From Perognathus longimembris pacificus (lineage: Eukaryota > Chordata > Mammalia > Rodentia > Heteromyidae), in contig NC_063166.1 of the NCBI RefSeq assembly GCF_023159225.1, positions 40,720,149 through 40,784,148 of the forward strand: a stretch of DNA of 64,000 bases. The letters run 5' to 3'. The notes beneath the pieces are model-generated. The model ran no database searches. It was not told the DNA's origin and saw only the letters and a list, made by a program, of their open reading frames with translations. Positions 36,325 through 49,068 of this stretch are shown here, in pieces (positions within the stretch are counted from its first letter, which is position 1; each line of letters begins with the position of its first letter). The translations under genes were made by a program, and so were the position numbers.

Positions 36325-36530
36325 GCATCTATGACCCTATTTAGAAGACAAGGTTCTGAGGATCCTGGCTTAAAGCCATCCCTGGGAGAAATGTCTCAGA
36401 GTATTATTTTCAGTTAACCAGAAAAATTCCAGAAATTGATGTGTGGCTTAAATAGTAAGCTTCATCCTTGAGTGAAAAAGCCAAGTGAGTGTAAGGCCCC
36501 AGGTCAAGTCCCAGTACCTGCACAAAATCA
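36325..36530 (+). mobile_element. B1/ID composite SINE, decayed
   Basis: The right half reads TGTGTGGCTTAAATAG and AGGTCAAGTCCCAGTACC; the left half is weak. Confidence 0.68.
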
Positions 36531-38702
36531 AAACAAAACTACTCTGAAGTATGAAATAAACTGTACTAATAGTCCTGACACAATTTATTGTTCTGAAATT
36601 CTTAGTTATGCATTGTTTCATTTATTTTGTAGGTAGTTTCATGGCACAATGATCTCTTGCCACATCCATTCTATTCTGTACCACTCTAATACTACTCAAA
36701 ATTCATAGCAGTCAAAATTTCTTCAACCCAATGTTTTTGTTTTCTTTTCCTAACAATACCTTGGAAACAACTAGAATTGGTAGTACTTCTTTACAAAACA
36801 CACATTAAAATAGAGCTTAGTGGCTGAACACAACATTGAGTGGGATTTTCCAATGTGGTTACTCAGTCTAATTTGTTTAGATGCAGTACTTGATAAAGTT
36901 GAATTTCTGATAGAGGATAAGAACTAGTGAATTGTTGCCTCTCCCAAAGGGCTCAAGAATTGGAGAGATGAACAGTTGTTGAATGCAAAAGTACAAGCTT
37001 ATATGGGCACAATAGGTAATAACAAGCCATAACAAATCATGGGTATTTTTAACATGCAAGGTCTCTTCCTAATAAAGCCACACCTTAACTAATCAAATCC
37101 TCAACATTTTACAGGTGAGATCAAAGCACCCATTCCTAGAGGCAAAATAAATGATCATCTCTTCTGTAGAGTTGTACTACACATAAAATGCTCTTAGACA
37201 AAAAGGAGGAGGAGCTTAAGGGAGTTCATCCCTAAGTTTGGAAAAGGCATAGGGGAAGCTACAGGAAGGAACCAGTGTTTGAACTTGACCCTGAAGGATG
37301 AATGGAAGTTTTTCAAGTAAAAATAGCAAGAAAAACTACTTGTCTAAGGCAGGATCTCAAAAATGTCAGAAAGCGATAGAAGAACATGACATTCTGATGA
37401 ATTAGACACACACAGCCTGAAATCATGGAAACAACAATCATATAAACCAAAATGCGAGTTCTAATCTTACTCTGAAGGCTCTTGCATAGAAGCCAAAATA
37501 AAATGCTTGTTATGAGACAGTGGGAACCAGAGAGGTTTTTAAGACAAAATAATGTGTGTTAAGCTATATTTGTGGCCAGTTGTGGGAAAACAATTCAGAA
37601 TACCAGAGAGGAAGGAAGTTAAATAAATTGGGAAAGGCAAAAAAAGGAAGCATCATTTTTCTTACATTCTGCATGTAACCAAAATAATCACTGAGCAGTG
37701 ACAGTACTGCATCTAGATTGGAGGTAGGGAATCCAGAGCCAAATAGTGACTCTGTCATTAGAAACTTGGTACTAATTTTTCTTGTCTATTTTTGTTTCAT
37801 TTTTTTTGTCATACTAGGCCTTGAACTCAAACCTTAAAACATTCTACTACTTGATTCGTACCCTAAGTCTTTTTGCTTTTAGTTTAATTTTAAACAGGTA
37901 TCTATTTATTTGTTTCTTTATTTAGTTTTGTCTTGTCCAGCTTCATGCCATGCCTTGTATTTTAATAGAGTAGCTGGAACCATGGACATGTACAACCATT
38001 CCTGGCCTACTCTTATGTCTTACATTCATGCCGTTAATTTGTGGTTGCAGAAGACATGTCCATTTCAGATTTCACTTTCCCAGACAAGAAGAGCTGTAAA
38101 GCTGAAGAACAATAGACATGTTAGCTGAATGTGTCATTGTTCAAGAAATTTCTAATTAAATGTTATTGATCCCAACTAGCATGGTCATGGATTCATGATA
38201 ACTAAATGCTGCTAGAAATTGCAATATTTACACCTGTGCATATTAACACAAAAGGGTAAAATAAAATGCCAGTCACATAGAGAATTCTGTAAAAATAGAG
38301 ACCACAGCCATCCATGTGAGAGTTGAAGACCTAGATTAAAGGATTTACAAATGGTAGGGGTGTAGAGAAGCGTGGTTTGGGATGAAGCCGATGAGATGGA
38401 GCAGATTGCAAAGAGAAGTCAAGGAAGAGGTTGTCGTTTCTGATCTTGACAACTGTGTCATAACAATAGCTTTATTTGAGACAAAAGAAGAAAACCATAC
38501 TATGGACAAAATGATGCTGATAGTTCAGTTAAGGCTGAGTTTGATGTTTTGCTAGCATATCCTTAAGAAGTTTGTTAAGCTGCTGTTAAGGTTCCCAAAG
38601 ATCAGAAGTTGGTGGACTCAACACAGATCCATCTAAACCATCACATTTGAGAACAAAAAGAGTGGTATAAGGACTGAAGAGAGAAATGTGAGAACAAATA
38701 AA
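36531..38702. other. Mostly unique intron
   Basis: Only a decayed SINE piece (37800-37890) is seen. 37195-37330 resembles old interspersed repeat sequence but could not be assigned. Confidence 0.45.
37800..37890 (-). mobile_element. Decayed SINE fragment
   Basis: CTAGGCCTTGAACTCAAACC after a T run resembles the antisense SINE tail; the rest is too decayed to follow. Confidence 0.4.
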
Positions 38703-38930
38703 ACAAGCTAGACATGCGGCTCATGCCTATAATCCTAGCTGGTCATGACATGATGATCATGGTTCAAACCAGCCTGGGCAGGAAACTCTATGAGACTCTT
38801 ATCTCCAATTAATGAGCAAAAAGCCAGAAGCAAACCTGTGGCTGAAATGTGAAGTAGTGGAGCCCCATCCTTGAGCAAGGAAGCTAAGAGCACCCAGGCC
38901 CTGAATTCAAGCTTCAGTTTAGTTCAGGCA
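38703..38930 (+). mobile_element. B1/ID composite SINE with CA/GA tail
   Basis: CATGCCTATAATCCTAGCTG, then CCTGAATTCAAGCTTCAG; the tail runs into CACACTCACACAGAGAGAG. Confidence 0.8.
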
Positions 38931-39026
38931 CACACTCACACAGAGAGAGAGGGGTGGGGGGTGGGGATAGGACAGAAGAAGCACAAAATAGGAAGGAAAT
39001 TCTTCTAAAAGGAGGTGATGAGTGGT

Positions 39027-39250
39027 GGTGCCAGCCGTGCCTCACACCCATAATCCTAACTCAGGACCCTGAGGTTTGAGGATCATGGTTCAAAGGCAAC
39101 CCAGGCAGGAAAGTTCATGAGACACTTATTTCCAGTTAATCACATAAAAAGCCCGAAGTGGTGCTATGGCTCAAGTGGGGGAAAGCTTGCCTTGAGAAAA
39201 AGGAGCTCAGGAACAGATCTAGGCCCAAGTTGAAGAATCCCCTGCCCCCT
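39027..39250 (+). mobile_element. B1/ID composite SINE with CA tail
   Basis: CACCCATAATCCTAACTCAGG and GTGCTATGGCTCAAGTGG mark the halves; a CA run ends it at about 39268. Confidence 0.82.
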
Positions 39251-39671
39251 ACACACACACACACACAAAGTGATCAGACCTTAGATTAAGATAGAAAAGA
39301 AGACATTCTGAATGTCTAACAAATACTGAAACAGTGAACACAGTGACACTTTAAGTTTTTAATCTGTGTGCAACTTGATTTCATACTGCTGCAAAGACAA
39401 AGTGCAAAGAAATCACATAGAAGCCAATGAAGTTCCAACAATTGTGAAAAAAAATTGTATTTATGGAAGAGAAACATGAAGGAAATCTTGGCCCATGCCT
39501 TCTAAATTAAGGATTTGAGTTTATACTTTATTTCTCATTTCTTAAAAATTATTCTACATGCCCAGTTTTTTTAAAACAAGTATTAATTCTTAGAACTTTT
39601 ACAAAACTGTGTCTTGCAGAACTTTTTGAGGTAACTTAACAGGCAGGAAAAGACCTGATATGCATAAGAAT

Positions 39672-39898
39672 AATTACTTGCCTGAAATCCTAGCTACGAA
39701 GGAGGCTGAGATCTGATGATCCTACTTTTAAGGCAGTTCAGGCAGATAAATTCACGAGACTCTTCTCTCCAATTAACCACCAAGGAACCCAAAGTAGAAC
39801 TCAAGTGTCAGAGTGCCACGTTTGAGCAAAAGAAAAAACAAAGCTGAGGAACAGTGCTCAAGCCCTGAGTTCAAGTTCCAGTACCAGTACACACACAC
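39672..39898 (+). mobile_element. B1/ID composite SINE with CA tail
   Basis: TGAAATCCTAGCTACGAAGG is the left half; CCTGAGTTCAAGTTCCAG is the right end, followed by a short CA run. Confidence 0.8.
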
Positions 39899-41259
39899 GA
39901 GTAATTTGTATATTTTAGGTTATTCCTACCTTTTCCCCCCTCTAAGAGCAGTTTATTCATCCTCATACCCACAAGTATGTAACAAGTGACCATCTGTGCC
40001 TCACCCAGTTGGCACAGAACCAGTGACATTCTTTTTGGATGATCTCATACTAAACAATTAAATAATATCCATCATTCATGTGCATATACGTAACCACTTA
40101 GAAATAAATGGAAATTTATTTCTGTGAAGGAGCACAAAGTAATAAAAACACCTCAGGAAGTTTTAGAAGGGTTTCACTGTTAATAAACAGGTGTGTCTAT
40201 CCCTTCTTGACTTCCACAGTGACGTGTGGCCATTATTGAAAAACACATCCTCTGCAGAAAAGAATACCATGCACCTCAAGTTTTCAGGGTCAATTTGAGA
40301 CTCTCTTCTCATCTTAGCAGGCCATGTCCAAAGTTTAAGTGGCCATTTTTATCCTGTCAACATATTTCCTAACACTTTTCTTTGTTCATCTTTCACATTT
40401 GGTAAGATATCTTAGCTCATTCTCAGTTTACAATTAGCTTAGGCAGGGGTCTTCTTGCACCCCAAGTGATAGAAGATGGATAGTTGACATTCTAATTCAA
40501 TATTTCTAGTAGTATTTGATTCCTTCCTAAGGAATGAATTATCATGGTCATCAAGACAAACGAACTCACACTCTAGGGCTACGTATTTGAACAATGCTGA
40601 TGAGAGCCTGTGAGGGAAGAATATAAAGAAAGCAATTGGAAATGGGCACTTTATTTTAGAAAGTTTATAGAGCCATCCAAAAGAAACTAGAAGGCAAATG
40701 GAGCAAATTCTTGCCCTATATGTGCTTTTAATGTTCCCAGACTAACAAATACCTGAATTGATAACATTGCGATGAAAAACTGGTGCATTTTATGTGGTTG
40801 TTTGTAATGTAAATTGGCAAAACCTTTGTAGAAAGAGATTTATTAGTATGTTCCTGGGCAAATAATGTGTTCCCTGAAGATTACACACCTAGGAACTAAT
40901 CATGGAAAAGAAAGTAATGCAACAGAAGAAGAAAGTCCTCTAAGTAACATGAGGTCTGAATAGAGTAAGGGCTCTGAGGCAGATAGGATGTAAGTCAACC
41001 ACAACATAGTAGAAAGCCCCACAGACAGAGAGGTAAAGGTGAGTGGAGAAGATGAGGTGGAAGACACAAGATAAAATCATTTCAAGCTCCCTGGCTTCAA
41101 TATCAGCCTTAACACAGTAATTGATAATCAAAATGTTCAAAAAGAAAAGAAAACACTGGAAAAAATGACAAAGGTTTCTTTTGGGAACAACTGCATTTCA
41201 GAAGTCTGGATAGCTTCGCCACATGGGGGTTGAGTAAACAGAAATGCAGATTTGGAATT
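39899..41259. other. Unique intron
   Basis: No repeat, RNA gene or exon was recognised. Confidence 0.5.
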
Positions 41260-41276
41260 AAAAGACAATTATGAGG

Positions 41277-41480
41277 GGCTGGGGATATGGCCTAGTGGCA
41301 AGAGTGCTTGCCTTGTATCATGAGGCCCTGGGTTCAATTCCCCACCACCACATATGCAGAAAATGGCCAGAAGTGTCGCTGTGGCTCAAGTGGCAGAGTG
41401 CTAGCCTTGAGCAAAAAGAAGCCAGGGACAGTGGTCAGGCCCTGAGTCCAAGCCCAGGACTAGCCAAAAAAAAAAAAAAA
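41277..41480 (+). mobile_element. Young ID-dimer SINE
   Basis: It starts GGCTGGGGATATGGCC and ends in an uninterrupted A-tail. AAAAGACAATTA(T/C)GAGG lies at 41260-41276 and 41481-41497, with the one change shown. Confidence 0.94.
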
Positions 41481-41892
41481 AAAAGACAATTACGAGGCAA
41501 GAGGTACAGGTTTAGAAGTCAGAGGCTATCTGAAGAACCAACGACAAAAGAAAAGAAATATAAATATATTCATTGAATGGTATACCAGTAAGCACTATTA
41601 AACTACTCAGGGTAGAATATTAACTAAAACATAGGAAGAAAAAACTACATGATTTTTATAAATTAAGAAAATCACATACCTCTATGAATATAACTCATAT
41701 ACATGAGTAAAAGGACTGAGTAAAGGTAACAAAAATATAAATGTTATTTATAATTTGCATGGGAAGTAATATGACAAAAATTTTATTAATGTTATTTTTA
41801 CTGTAAAAATTATTTGAAAGCATTCATAATTAATCTTTCATTTGATATGAATGAAATTATGAAGCTTAGACATGATCTTAGAGTCTATGGCA

Positions 41893-41937
41893 TTTTAAGT
41901 ATTGTATTTTAAGTATTTTAAGTATTTTAAGTATTGT
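41893..41937. repeat. TTTTAAGTA minisatellite-like run
   Basis: Four to five copies of a 9-10-bp TTTTAAGTAT-type unit. Confidence 0.85.
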
Positions 41938-43009
41938 TATTATTAAATAAAATATTAAAATTTTGAATGAAAATGTAGGTGTGTACACTGTGAAACAAAT
42001 AAAATGAAGTAACCTCATTTCAAAGTTTGGTGGAGGCTCTTCCGGTCCCTTGTGCCATGTCTCCATAAGACTTCTCTTAGTACTTAATTGAGAACCACAG
42101 TTTGAAAATCCCTCAGTGCTCTGCCCTTTTCCTCAAAGGAAGATGCAAACTCAGAGGCCAATATAAGGCTCTGGCTATTTCACTGGAAGTCTTTTTGTTA
42201 ATGGTTTACACCTGAATATTTCCTGCTTTGTCCACATCCCCTCAACTGGACTTTCTAGGATGGTTTTATGGAACAAATTTTCTTGCTGAAATCTCAAACT
42301 TAAACAATACACAAACATAAACAATAGCCATCTTGTAATTTATTTACAAACTCTGACAACTTCCTATGTTAAGGAGACAAATCCGTTTTAAAAATCTAGC
42401 TAGACACCGTGACTGTGGCCACAAGTCAAGTCCACACTTGAGCACTAAATGTACTCTGTGGTCTTAAATAGCAGCCTGTCACTCTTTCATGCCTACCCCA
42501 GATTTACTATGTTTTTCCTAATGGTGGCATTCTGTCTTGATCGTACTAAATATTTCCTGTTTTCTGCTCCCCAAACACAAAACTTTACAACGATAAAATT
42601 ATCTACTGCAGTCAGTTTTCCACAACCTTGAGTCTTGTACCTAGTCTGTGGGTAGGTGCTATGATCCTATGACCTTTCTGATAATTCTTAGTACATTTGT
42701 TGCCTATTATTCTTATTCTAAATTTTTTAATATCATAAAAGATAAGTTTGAATTAACTTTTCCCTCATATTGGGCCTCACATGTAGGTAGGTACTGGGTA
42801 AACAGCAGGAATTTATATAGCCAAGTCTTCGGCACTTAACAATTCACATTCCCAGATCTCACATTTCCTTGCTTTAAACTTCCTTTCTGAACTCACCTGC
42901 CAGAAAAATTGACATACACACGGTGCTGACAAATTTCTTTTCTATTTTTAAAATCGAATTCATAAAATATGGAGCTCATGCCTTTGGTAAGGCCTTCTTT
43001 TTGTAGATT

Positions 43010-43135
43010 AACTCACTTATTCTCACTGTAACATCAACACTGTTTCTCCCATTTTTCAGAGGAGGAATGTAAATGAGGAGATAAATCATATGTTTAGATT
43101 GCACAATTCCTTAGTGACAATGCCACAATTTGAAT
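43010..43135 (-). mobile_element. MIR relic
   Basis: CCCATTTTTCAGAGGAGGAA with downstream ATTGCACAATTCCTTAGTG suggests antisense MIR. Confidence 0.4.
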
Positions 43136-43694
43136 ATATAGAGGCTAGCTCCAGAAATGTTTAACAACTCATATATACAGGGATAATGAAGCTGACGTTG
43201 TGTATTTACTGAAAGATAACTACTATTGACCTCTTAGCTGAAAGTTTGAGATCATGAGTTATTTAATCTGGTTTGGACTTGCAGTAAGGTTGGAATTTTA
43301 TCTCCATTTTCAAACAACCCAGCCTTGCCCATTTTACAAGACTCAGCATGCTATGAAATTAAGATTCAGTCAAGAAAACGGAAATGCCTCCAGGCAATTC
43401 AAAAGGGGGTTGTTTACATTGGGATGGAAGAACTGAGGAGTGAGGCACCCAGGGCTGGGAGGAGGTTAGGACAAAGGGAACTGTTAGCCCTTAGAGGTCC
43501 TGAGGCACAGAGGAAGGAGGTGACTTACAGGAATATGCTACCACAACTATACAACAGTGGGGGGTGGTAGGGTTACCATAGCCCATGATCTGGGGTTTTC
43601 CAGAAAAAAACAAAAACAAAACAACAACAACAAAAAACATGGCAAATCTGTTTGGTAAAGCTGAAACCAGAAGGAAAATCTATTAGGGAAAGAA

Positions 43695-43920
43695 TCACTG
43701 GATGCTGGTGATTCACTCCTGTAATCTTAGCTATTTATGAGGTTGAGATTTGAGGATCACAGTTTAGTGCCAACCCAGGCTGGAAAGTCCATGAGACTCT
43801 CATCTTCAAATAGACATTTAAAGACAGAAATAAATTGTAGCTTAGGTGATAGAACACCCGTCTTAAGCAAAAAAGCTAAAGGTGAGTATCCTGGGCTGGA
43901 GTTCGAGCCTCAGTACCCAT
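43695..43920 (+). mobile_element. B1/ID composite SINE
   Basis: CTCCTGTAATCTTAGCTATT and TGTAGCTTAGGTGATAGAAC; a CT/CA microsatellite begins right after its tail. Confidence 0.8.
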
Positions 43921-43923
43921 GAG

Positions 43924-44017
43924 TATTCTCTCTCTCTCTTTCTCTCCCCCCTCTCTTTCTCTCTGTCTATGTGTCTCTGTTTGTCTGTCTGCCTCTCCCC
44001 CCCTCTCTTTCTTTCTT

Positions 44018-44062
<45 letters not shown>
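43924..44062. repeat. CT-rich then CA microsatellite
   Basis: A long pyrimidine stretch (CT, CTTT, TCTG units) ending in a CA run, directly after a SINE. Confidence 0.93.
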
Positions 44063-44329
44063 AATCACTGTGACTTCTGTGCCTCAATTCTTTATTCTTG
44101 CTTAATGGTTTCTATAGGCCCAGAGTAGTAGAGTCTAGTTGGCAAAGCATATATTTGACCTCGCAAAGAGAAAAGAGTAGAGGAATGGTTCTCAGGCTAG
44201 CACCTGTGGAGATACTGTCACTTATATGGACTCCGGGCTTAGTTCCATGGCCATAGCATATGTTTGAATAAGCTAAGAATACACCTGCTATCCATAGAAA
44301 TGACTATCTGCTAATGTTTATAAGTACAT

Positions 44330-44510
44330 TTGTGCCAGAAGTCCTTTAATTCTCACTTTTCAATTAAATAGGACTATATAGATGGGAAAACTGAGACACA
44401 GTAACTTTTTATCTTACATTCTATAGTAAGAGGTGAAATCTACATTCAGATTGTGACTATGGGTGTCCAAAGCCCATTCTCCTAACCACAGTACTGTACC
44501 ACCTCTCAGG
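44330..44510 (-). mobile_element. MIR relic
   Basis: TAGATGGGAAAACTGAGACA and CCATTCTCCTAACCACAGTA fit the antisense MIR core and end. Confidence 0.55.
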
Positions 44511-44619
44511 AGTCTCGCCTGACTCACCCTTCTGCCTGCCAAGGGCTTGTAATGTGTACTGTATTGCAGCTGCTCATGAAATACTTACAAAATAGATTTG
44601 AATACAACATAACCTTTGC

Positions 44620-44905
44620 GTAGAGTTTTAGTTTTGTATATGTCGTACTTGGAGTTGAAGTTAAGACCTCACACTTACTTGAGCCATGTCCTAATGTTTT
44701 TAGTTTGTTTGAGACGTATCTCACAGTTTTTCCCAGACAGGACATGGACCACAATCGAGGTACCTTCATCTTTCTAGTAGCAAGGATTAGCTGGACTTTT
44801 GAGATAAAGTCTTCTCAACTTTTTTCTGGGTTTGGATCAAACTGTGATCTTCCCATCTTTGCCTCCCAAATAACCATGATTATAGGTTATGTACTACAAA
44901 GTTCA
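44620..44905 (-). mobile_element. Possible decayed B1-like SINE
   Basis: TTGGATCAAACTGTGATCTTC followed by TGCCTCCCAAATAACCATGA recalls the antisense B1/7SL half. Strongly diverged. Confidence 0.35.
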
Positions 44906-44981
44906 GTAAATTTAAAAATTTTAATGTTTGTTTAACAACTTATTTTTTCTTTGCCCTTTCTGTTTCAAAAGTCTCATTTAC

Positions 44982-44986
<5 letters not shown>

Positions 44987-45039
<53 letters not shown>

Positions 45040-45040
45040 G
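44987..45040. repeat. TC plus TA compound microsatellite
   Basis: A TC run passes directly into a TA run. Confidence 0.95.
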
Positions 45041-45374
45041 CTTTCTCATCTTTGTGAGTGTTTTCTTTGAAAGGTAGTATCTACAGTGTCAAAAATCTAG
45101 GCATGTTTTCTTCACATCACAAAGGTAATGCTAGTAGTAAAACCACTTCTCATTTCCAAGTCGAAGATTCCTTTGATTCCTGGAAAGTTAACTTAAATGA
45201 GGCAGTGTAACCAAAGCTCCTTTGGCTATCCTCTACATTTGATAGCTTACTAGTATATTTATGATCTCTTTTAAGTTTAAGTTAACAGGAAAACACTATG
45301 AGCTTTCTGATAAAAAATCTAATACATTTATTTTATATAATTTTCTATTGCTAGCTAGCTAGATAAATAGATAT

Positions 45375-45585
45375 TTGTGTTGGTATTAAATCTTGTACTC
45401 AAAACTTGGGCACTGTCCCTTAGCATTTTCACTCAAAGGCCGTGCTCTAACATATGAGTTACAGCTCCATTTGCATTTTTGATGGTTTATTAAACAACTC
45501 ATAGACTGCTTTTGAGCCAAGATCTTCAGATCACAGCAGCCTGAGTAGTTAGGACTACAGCTGTGTACCAATAGCATCTAGTACT
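45375..45585 (-). mobile_element. B1/ID composite SINE
   Basis: Antisense copy: CTTGGGCACTGTCCCTTAGC and CAGCCTGAGTAGTTAGGAC. Confidence 0.8.
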
Positions 45586-45802
45586 ATCACCCCTTTCAAG
45601 TGCATATGTGCAATTTCAAGATGAGAAAATTCAGGTACATGTATCCCCGACCAATAAGTAGTGGGAAAGAGACTTAACACAAGTGTGTCTAATTTACAGA
45701 ACTTACAAATGGTTTCCAAACACACTGAGGAGAAGGCAGTGCAATTACTCCTGCTCCTTAATACCCCTAAGGAGTGATTATGCTCAGTGTACATACTGTA
45801 AA

Positions 45803-45806
<4 letters not shown>

Positions 45807-45849
<43 letters not shown>
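45807..45849. repeat. GT microsatellite (SINE tail)
   Basis: Forms the tail side of the antisense SINE at 45852. Confidence 0.95.
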
Positions 45850-45850
<1 letters not shown>

Positions 45851-45851
45851 A

Positions 45852-46068
45852 TGTGAGTGTAGTACTCGGGCTGGAACCTCAGGCCTTGTGATATCTTTTT
45901 TTCCCCCAAGTGTTTTATGACTTGAGCATTACTTCGACCTCCAGCTTCTCGCTGGGTACTTTAAGTATTTCATTGACTTTTTTCTCCAGAGCTTGCTTCA
46001 AATTAAAATCCTCACATCTTAGCTTCCTGAGTGGCTAGGATTTCAGGTGTAAACCACCAGATCTTGGT
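45852..46068 (-). mobile_element. B1/ID composite SINE with CA tail
   Basis: Antisense copy abutting the GT run at 45807-45849; TCTTAGCTTCCTGAGTGGCT is the left half. Confidence 0.82.
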
Positions 46069-46105
46069 TCCCTTTTCATTCTTAATAACAGCTTCTGTAG
46101 CCAGG

Positions 46106-46107
<2 letters not shown>

Positions 46108-46137
<30 letters not shown>
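46108..46137. repeat. Poly(A) run
   Basis: About 30 uninterrupted A without a recognisable retroposon body in front of it. Confidence 0.9.
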
Positions 46138-46138
<1 letters not shown>

Positions 46139-46232
46139 AGAAGAAAACAACTGAAGAAATAAATTACTATAGTGTGAAGAATATTACCAAACATATTTTA
46201 AATCTAACCGAGAACAAATATGTAATTAAGAA

Positions 46233-46465
46233 ATTCAGCTGGGCATCAGTAGCTTACGCCTGTAATCATAGCTACTTAGGAAGCTGAGATCTGGCGATTA
46301 TGATTTGAAACCAGCCTGGGCAGAAAAGTCCTCAAGATTTGTATCTCCAATATATGACTTAGAAAACACCAAAGTGGTGCTGTGGCTCAAGTGTTAAGAG
46401 TGCTAGCGACCAGAAAGAGGCCCAGGGGCAGTGCCCAGGCCTTGAGTTCAAGCCCCAGGCCAAGG
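46233..46465 (+). mobile_element. B1/ID composite SINE with GGGGA tail
   Basis: AGCTGGGCATCAGTAGC start, GTGCTGTGGCTCAAGTG in the right half, then a GGGGA tandem run. Confidence 0.84.
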
Positions 46466-46505
46466 GAGGGGAGGGGAGGGGAGGGAAGGGAAGAAGGGAA
46501 GGGAA
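46462..46505. repeat. GGGGA tandem run
   Basis: GGGGA units, then GGGAA units, as the tail of the SINE at 46233. Confidence 0.9.
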
Positions 46506-46509
46506 TTGA

Positions 46510-49068
46510 TCTCCCTCTCTCTCACATCCTAGCATTTCCTCCAGTTGGGCTTCTGGATATAAATGTTTATGGGGAATGGCCAAGTTAAAATCGAAAAAAA
46601 AGGCACAGTTGTCCTCTGAGCACATATTTTCTTCTGGCTCTGACCATAAGCACTGAGTTTGACTGGGATCTGTATCAAATCAAATCCATAGAGGCATTCC
46701 TAAACTTTAACTTTTTGTCCTCACTCACTTCCTGGAAAGCGAGTGACATCCTTCCCTGGCCCTTGGTCAAGCCCTTCACACAGAATAGAGAGCAGTGTTC
46801 TCCAGGGCAGCTCAAAGCTTGCAGATGATTAAGAGGAGCGTGGGATGTAACCAGGATGCCAGTTCTCTTCTGTGAGCGGGTTGCATTCAGAGGTCAAGAG
46901 GAAAAGAGCAGCTCAATGTGGCTCTCGATCCTGATAGATAGTACAACATACTCTGGTCCTTGTGTGGTCCATGGGTTCGTCAGGCTTCAACCCTTGGCCT
47001 CTAAACACAGCCATGTGAACATCCTATTAGCAGGCAGGCTTCAATTTCAATATTAGTGGCTCTCTTTAGTATCTGATTCCTCAGTTGCCTACACATCTGC
47101 CAATTTTCTTTGAGGGCATTTTAGTACCATTATCCCAATACTTCTGCTATTATCTCTGAAGTGTTGTTTTCTAGCTATTTTCTGCCTCTGTAAAGACAGA
47201 GGTGGTTTTTTCTATTTTATCAATGAAAACTGAACCTGTTAGTGTAACAGATGCTTGTTATTTTCCTTATTGCTCTTATCCCACTACCTAACAGAGGAAT
47301 CATTTCCAGCAAGAAGGCTGCTTAAGGAAATGCGTAGCCCCTCAGTGTGTTCACAGAGGACCAGCCTGGACGTCACCTGGGAGCTCGTACAAATGTAAAG
47401 ACTTAGATCCCATTTCAAGACTCCTGAGTCAGGTGTGCACTCTAACAAGATCCTGTGTGTTTCATGCTAAACGAATGTTTAAGAAACAGCGATCTGGCCC
47501 TTTATCACATTGAGATGTGTCTTCTAAGCTTTTCTCAAAAGAGTTTCCAGCCTCTTTCTGAATACTACCAACAATAGGGACATCACTCATACAACATTTG
47601 TTGGACAGCAAACTGTGTCTCTATAATTGTTTTACTTAGACTTTCATTTATCTCTTATCTGGTCTAATGTCTGAAGGAGGGCAGTATCTCCCACCTCCCA
47701 ATTCTAGCTCTTTTGGGGGGATTTCTTTCTCTCCCCTTTTCTTCTTATCTCTCTATCCTTCATTCACCTATCATAGCAATAGTTTTCAACCAGTTCTTAC
47801 CTTATCTTCCAAATTTTTCAACATGATGAGTACTGTTTTATTGTAATTCTGAAGTTGGCAGCAATCTCATACTACTATCTAAAATGAAATAATACACTCA
47901 ATCAGATGTATTGGTAAGTTCATTTTATCATATGGGTTTGTGAAAAGTATGAGGACTTGTATTAACTTAAGAAAAAAGCTCTTGAGGCTTACTCTGAGAT
48001 TAGTTCTCCTTCTGGAAACTACCAGAATACCATTTTTAGAAGGATCTAATATTTAGCATTGTTGTTTCCGATGTCATTAATTAATAAGTAGAGAAAAAAT
48101 GACAATAAGTAGCTACTTAAATAAGATCTATGTTCCATTGTACTAAAGCATTGACTAGAATGTAGAACTGCATGTGTTTTTAAAATTTCCACTTCCTGGA
48201 GTTCATTTTGATAAATATTATTTTATATGATCAGAGGCACCTAGGCATTGCATCTTTGTAAGAATTACACTTTGAACTTTATTTACCTACAGTTGCTGTT
48301 TGTTGCTATTTAGAATAATATCAGACCAATGTAGAGTTTAGACTCATCTTTCTAAATGTGAGGCATTGTACTGGTATTAGTAAATAAAGCTTTAGGATCA
48401 GGAAGCTATTAACATGGACTCAGATACATGGAGTGGATCTGGGCCTGAAATTTTGCCCACCAACCAAATAACTGGGGGCCCAGTGCATGTGATGAGTGCC
48501 TTAATTCCTAGCTAAATGTTTGTACATTTTTTATGTTTTATATAAATTAGCCATATCAAAGTCCTGCATTTGTATTATATTTTTTAATTGTTGGCTCTTA
48601 TTTGGAATAATGGCAAATAAGAAATATCAATTACAAATTTTATTTCAATTTAATATAGAGATAGCTTACTTTCTCCATGGAAATATCAAATCTAATCTGC
48701 CTATTCAATTTTCATTTTCTTTTGTCTTTTTATTCTCAAAATCTCATGTACTACTAATTATTGTCCTCAAATCATTATTTCAAGGAAGCAAAAACAAAGT
48801 GGAACAAGTAATTAAGAAATATGTGTGTCACACTCAGAAGTGTAAATAAGTTTAGTAAATTCCTTTCTTTAATTGGTATCCATGTAGCTAGATTTCCTGA
48901 AATTTTGTAGCAACTATACCATCATATTGACAGTCTGTGGTATGAAACAAGTTGACCATCTGGAATGCTCACTTGACCTCAAGCAATTTACAAGCTACAT
49001 TTTCAGGATAATTTTATACTTTAATTTTTATGACATTTCTTGCTTACTACAGAATTCACTTTCTTTTT
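46510..49068. other. Mostly unique intron
   Basis: Only the MER5-like relic at 47340-47495 is recognised. 46620-47060 is somewhat GC-richer than its surroundings with no convincing frame. The 109-codon frame at 48520-48849 is AT-rich and resembles nothing known. Confidence 0.5.
47340..47495 (+). mobile_element. MER5-like hAT relic
   Basis: ACGTCACCTGGGAGCTCGTA, GACTCCTGAGTCAGGTGTGC and CTCTAACAAGATCC keep the order of MER5 landmarks. Confidence 0.55.

Noticed and set aside
41277..41350. tRNA-Ala gene
   Set aside because: The tRNA-like start belongs to the ID SINE, is followed by a second SINE unit and A-tail, and is flanked by a target duplication.
48520..48849. 109-codon open frame
   Set aside because: Very AT-rich, hydrophobic composition from T-rich DNA, with no splice context or known similarity.
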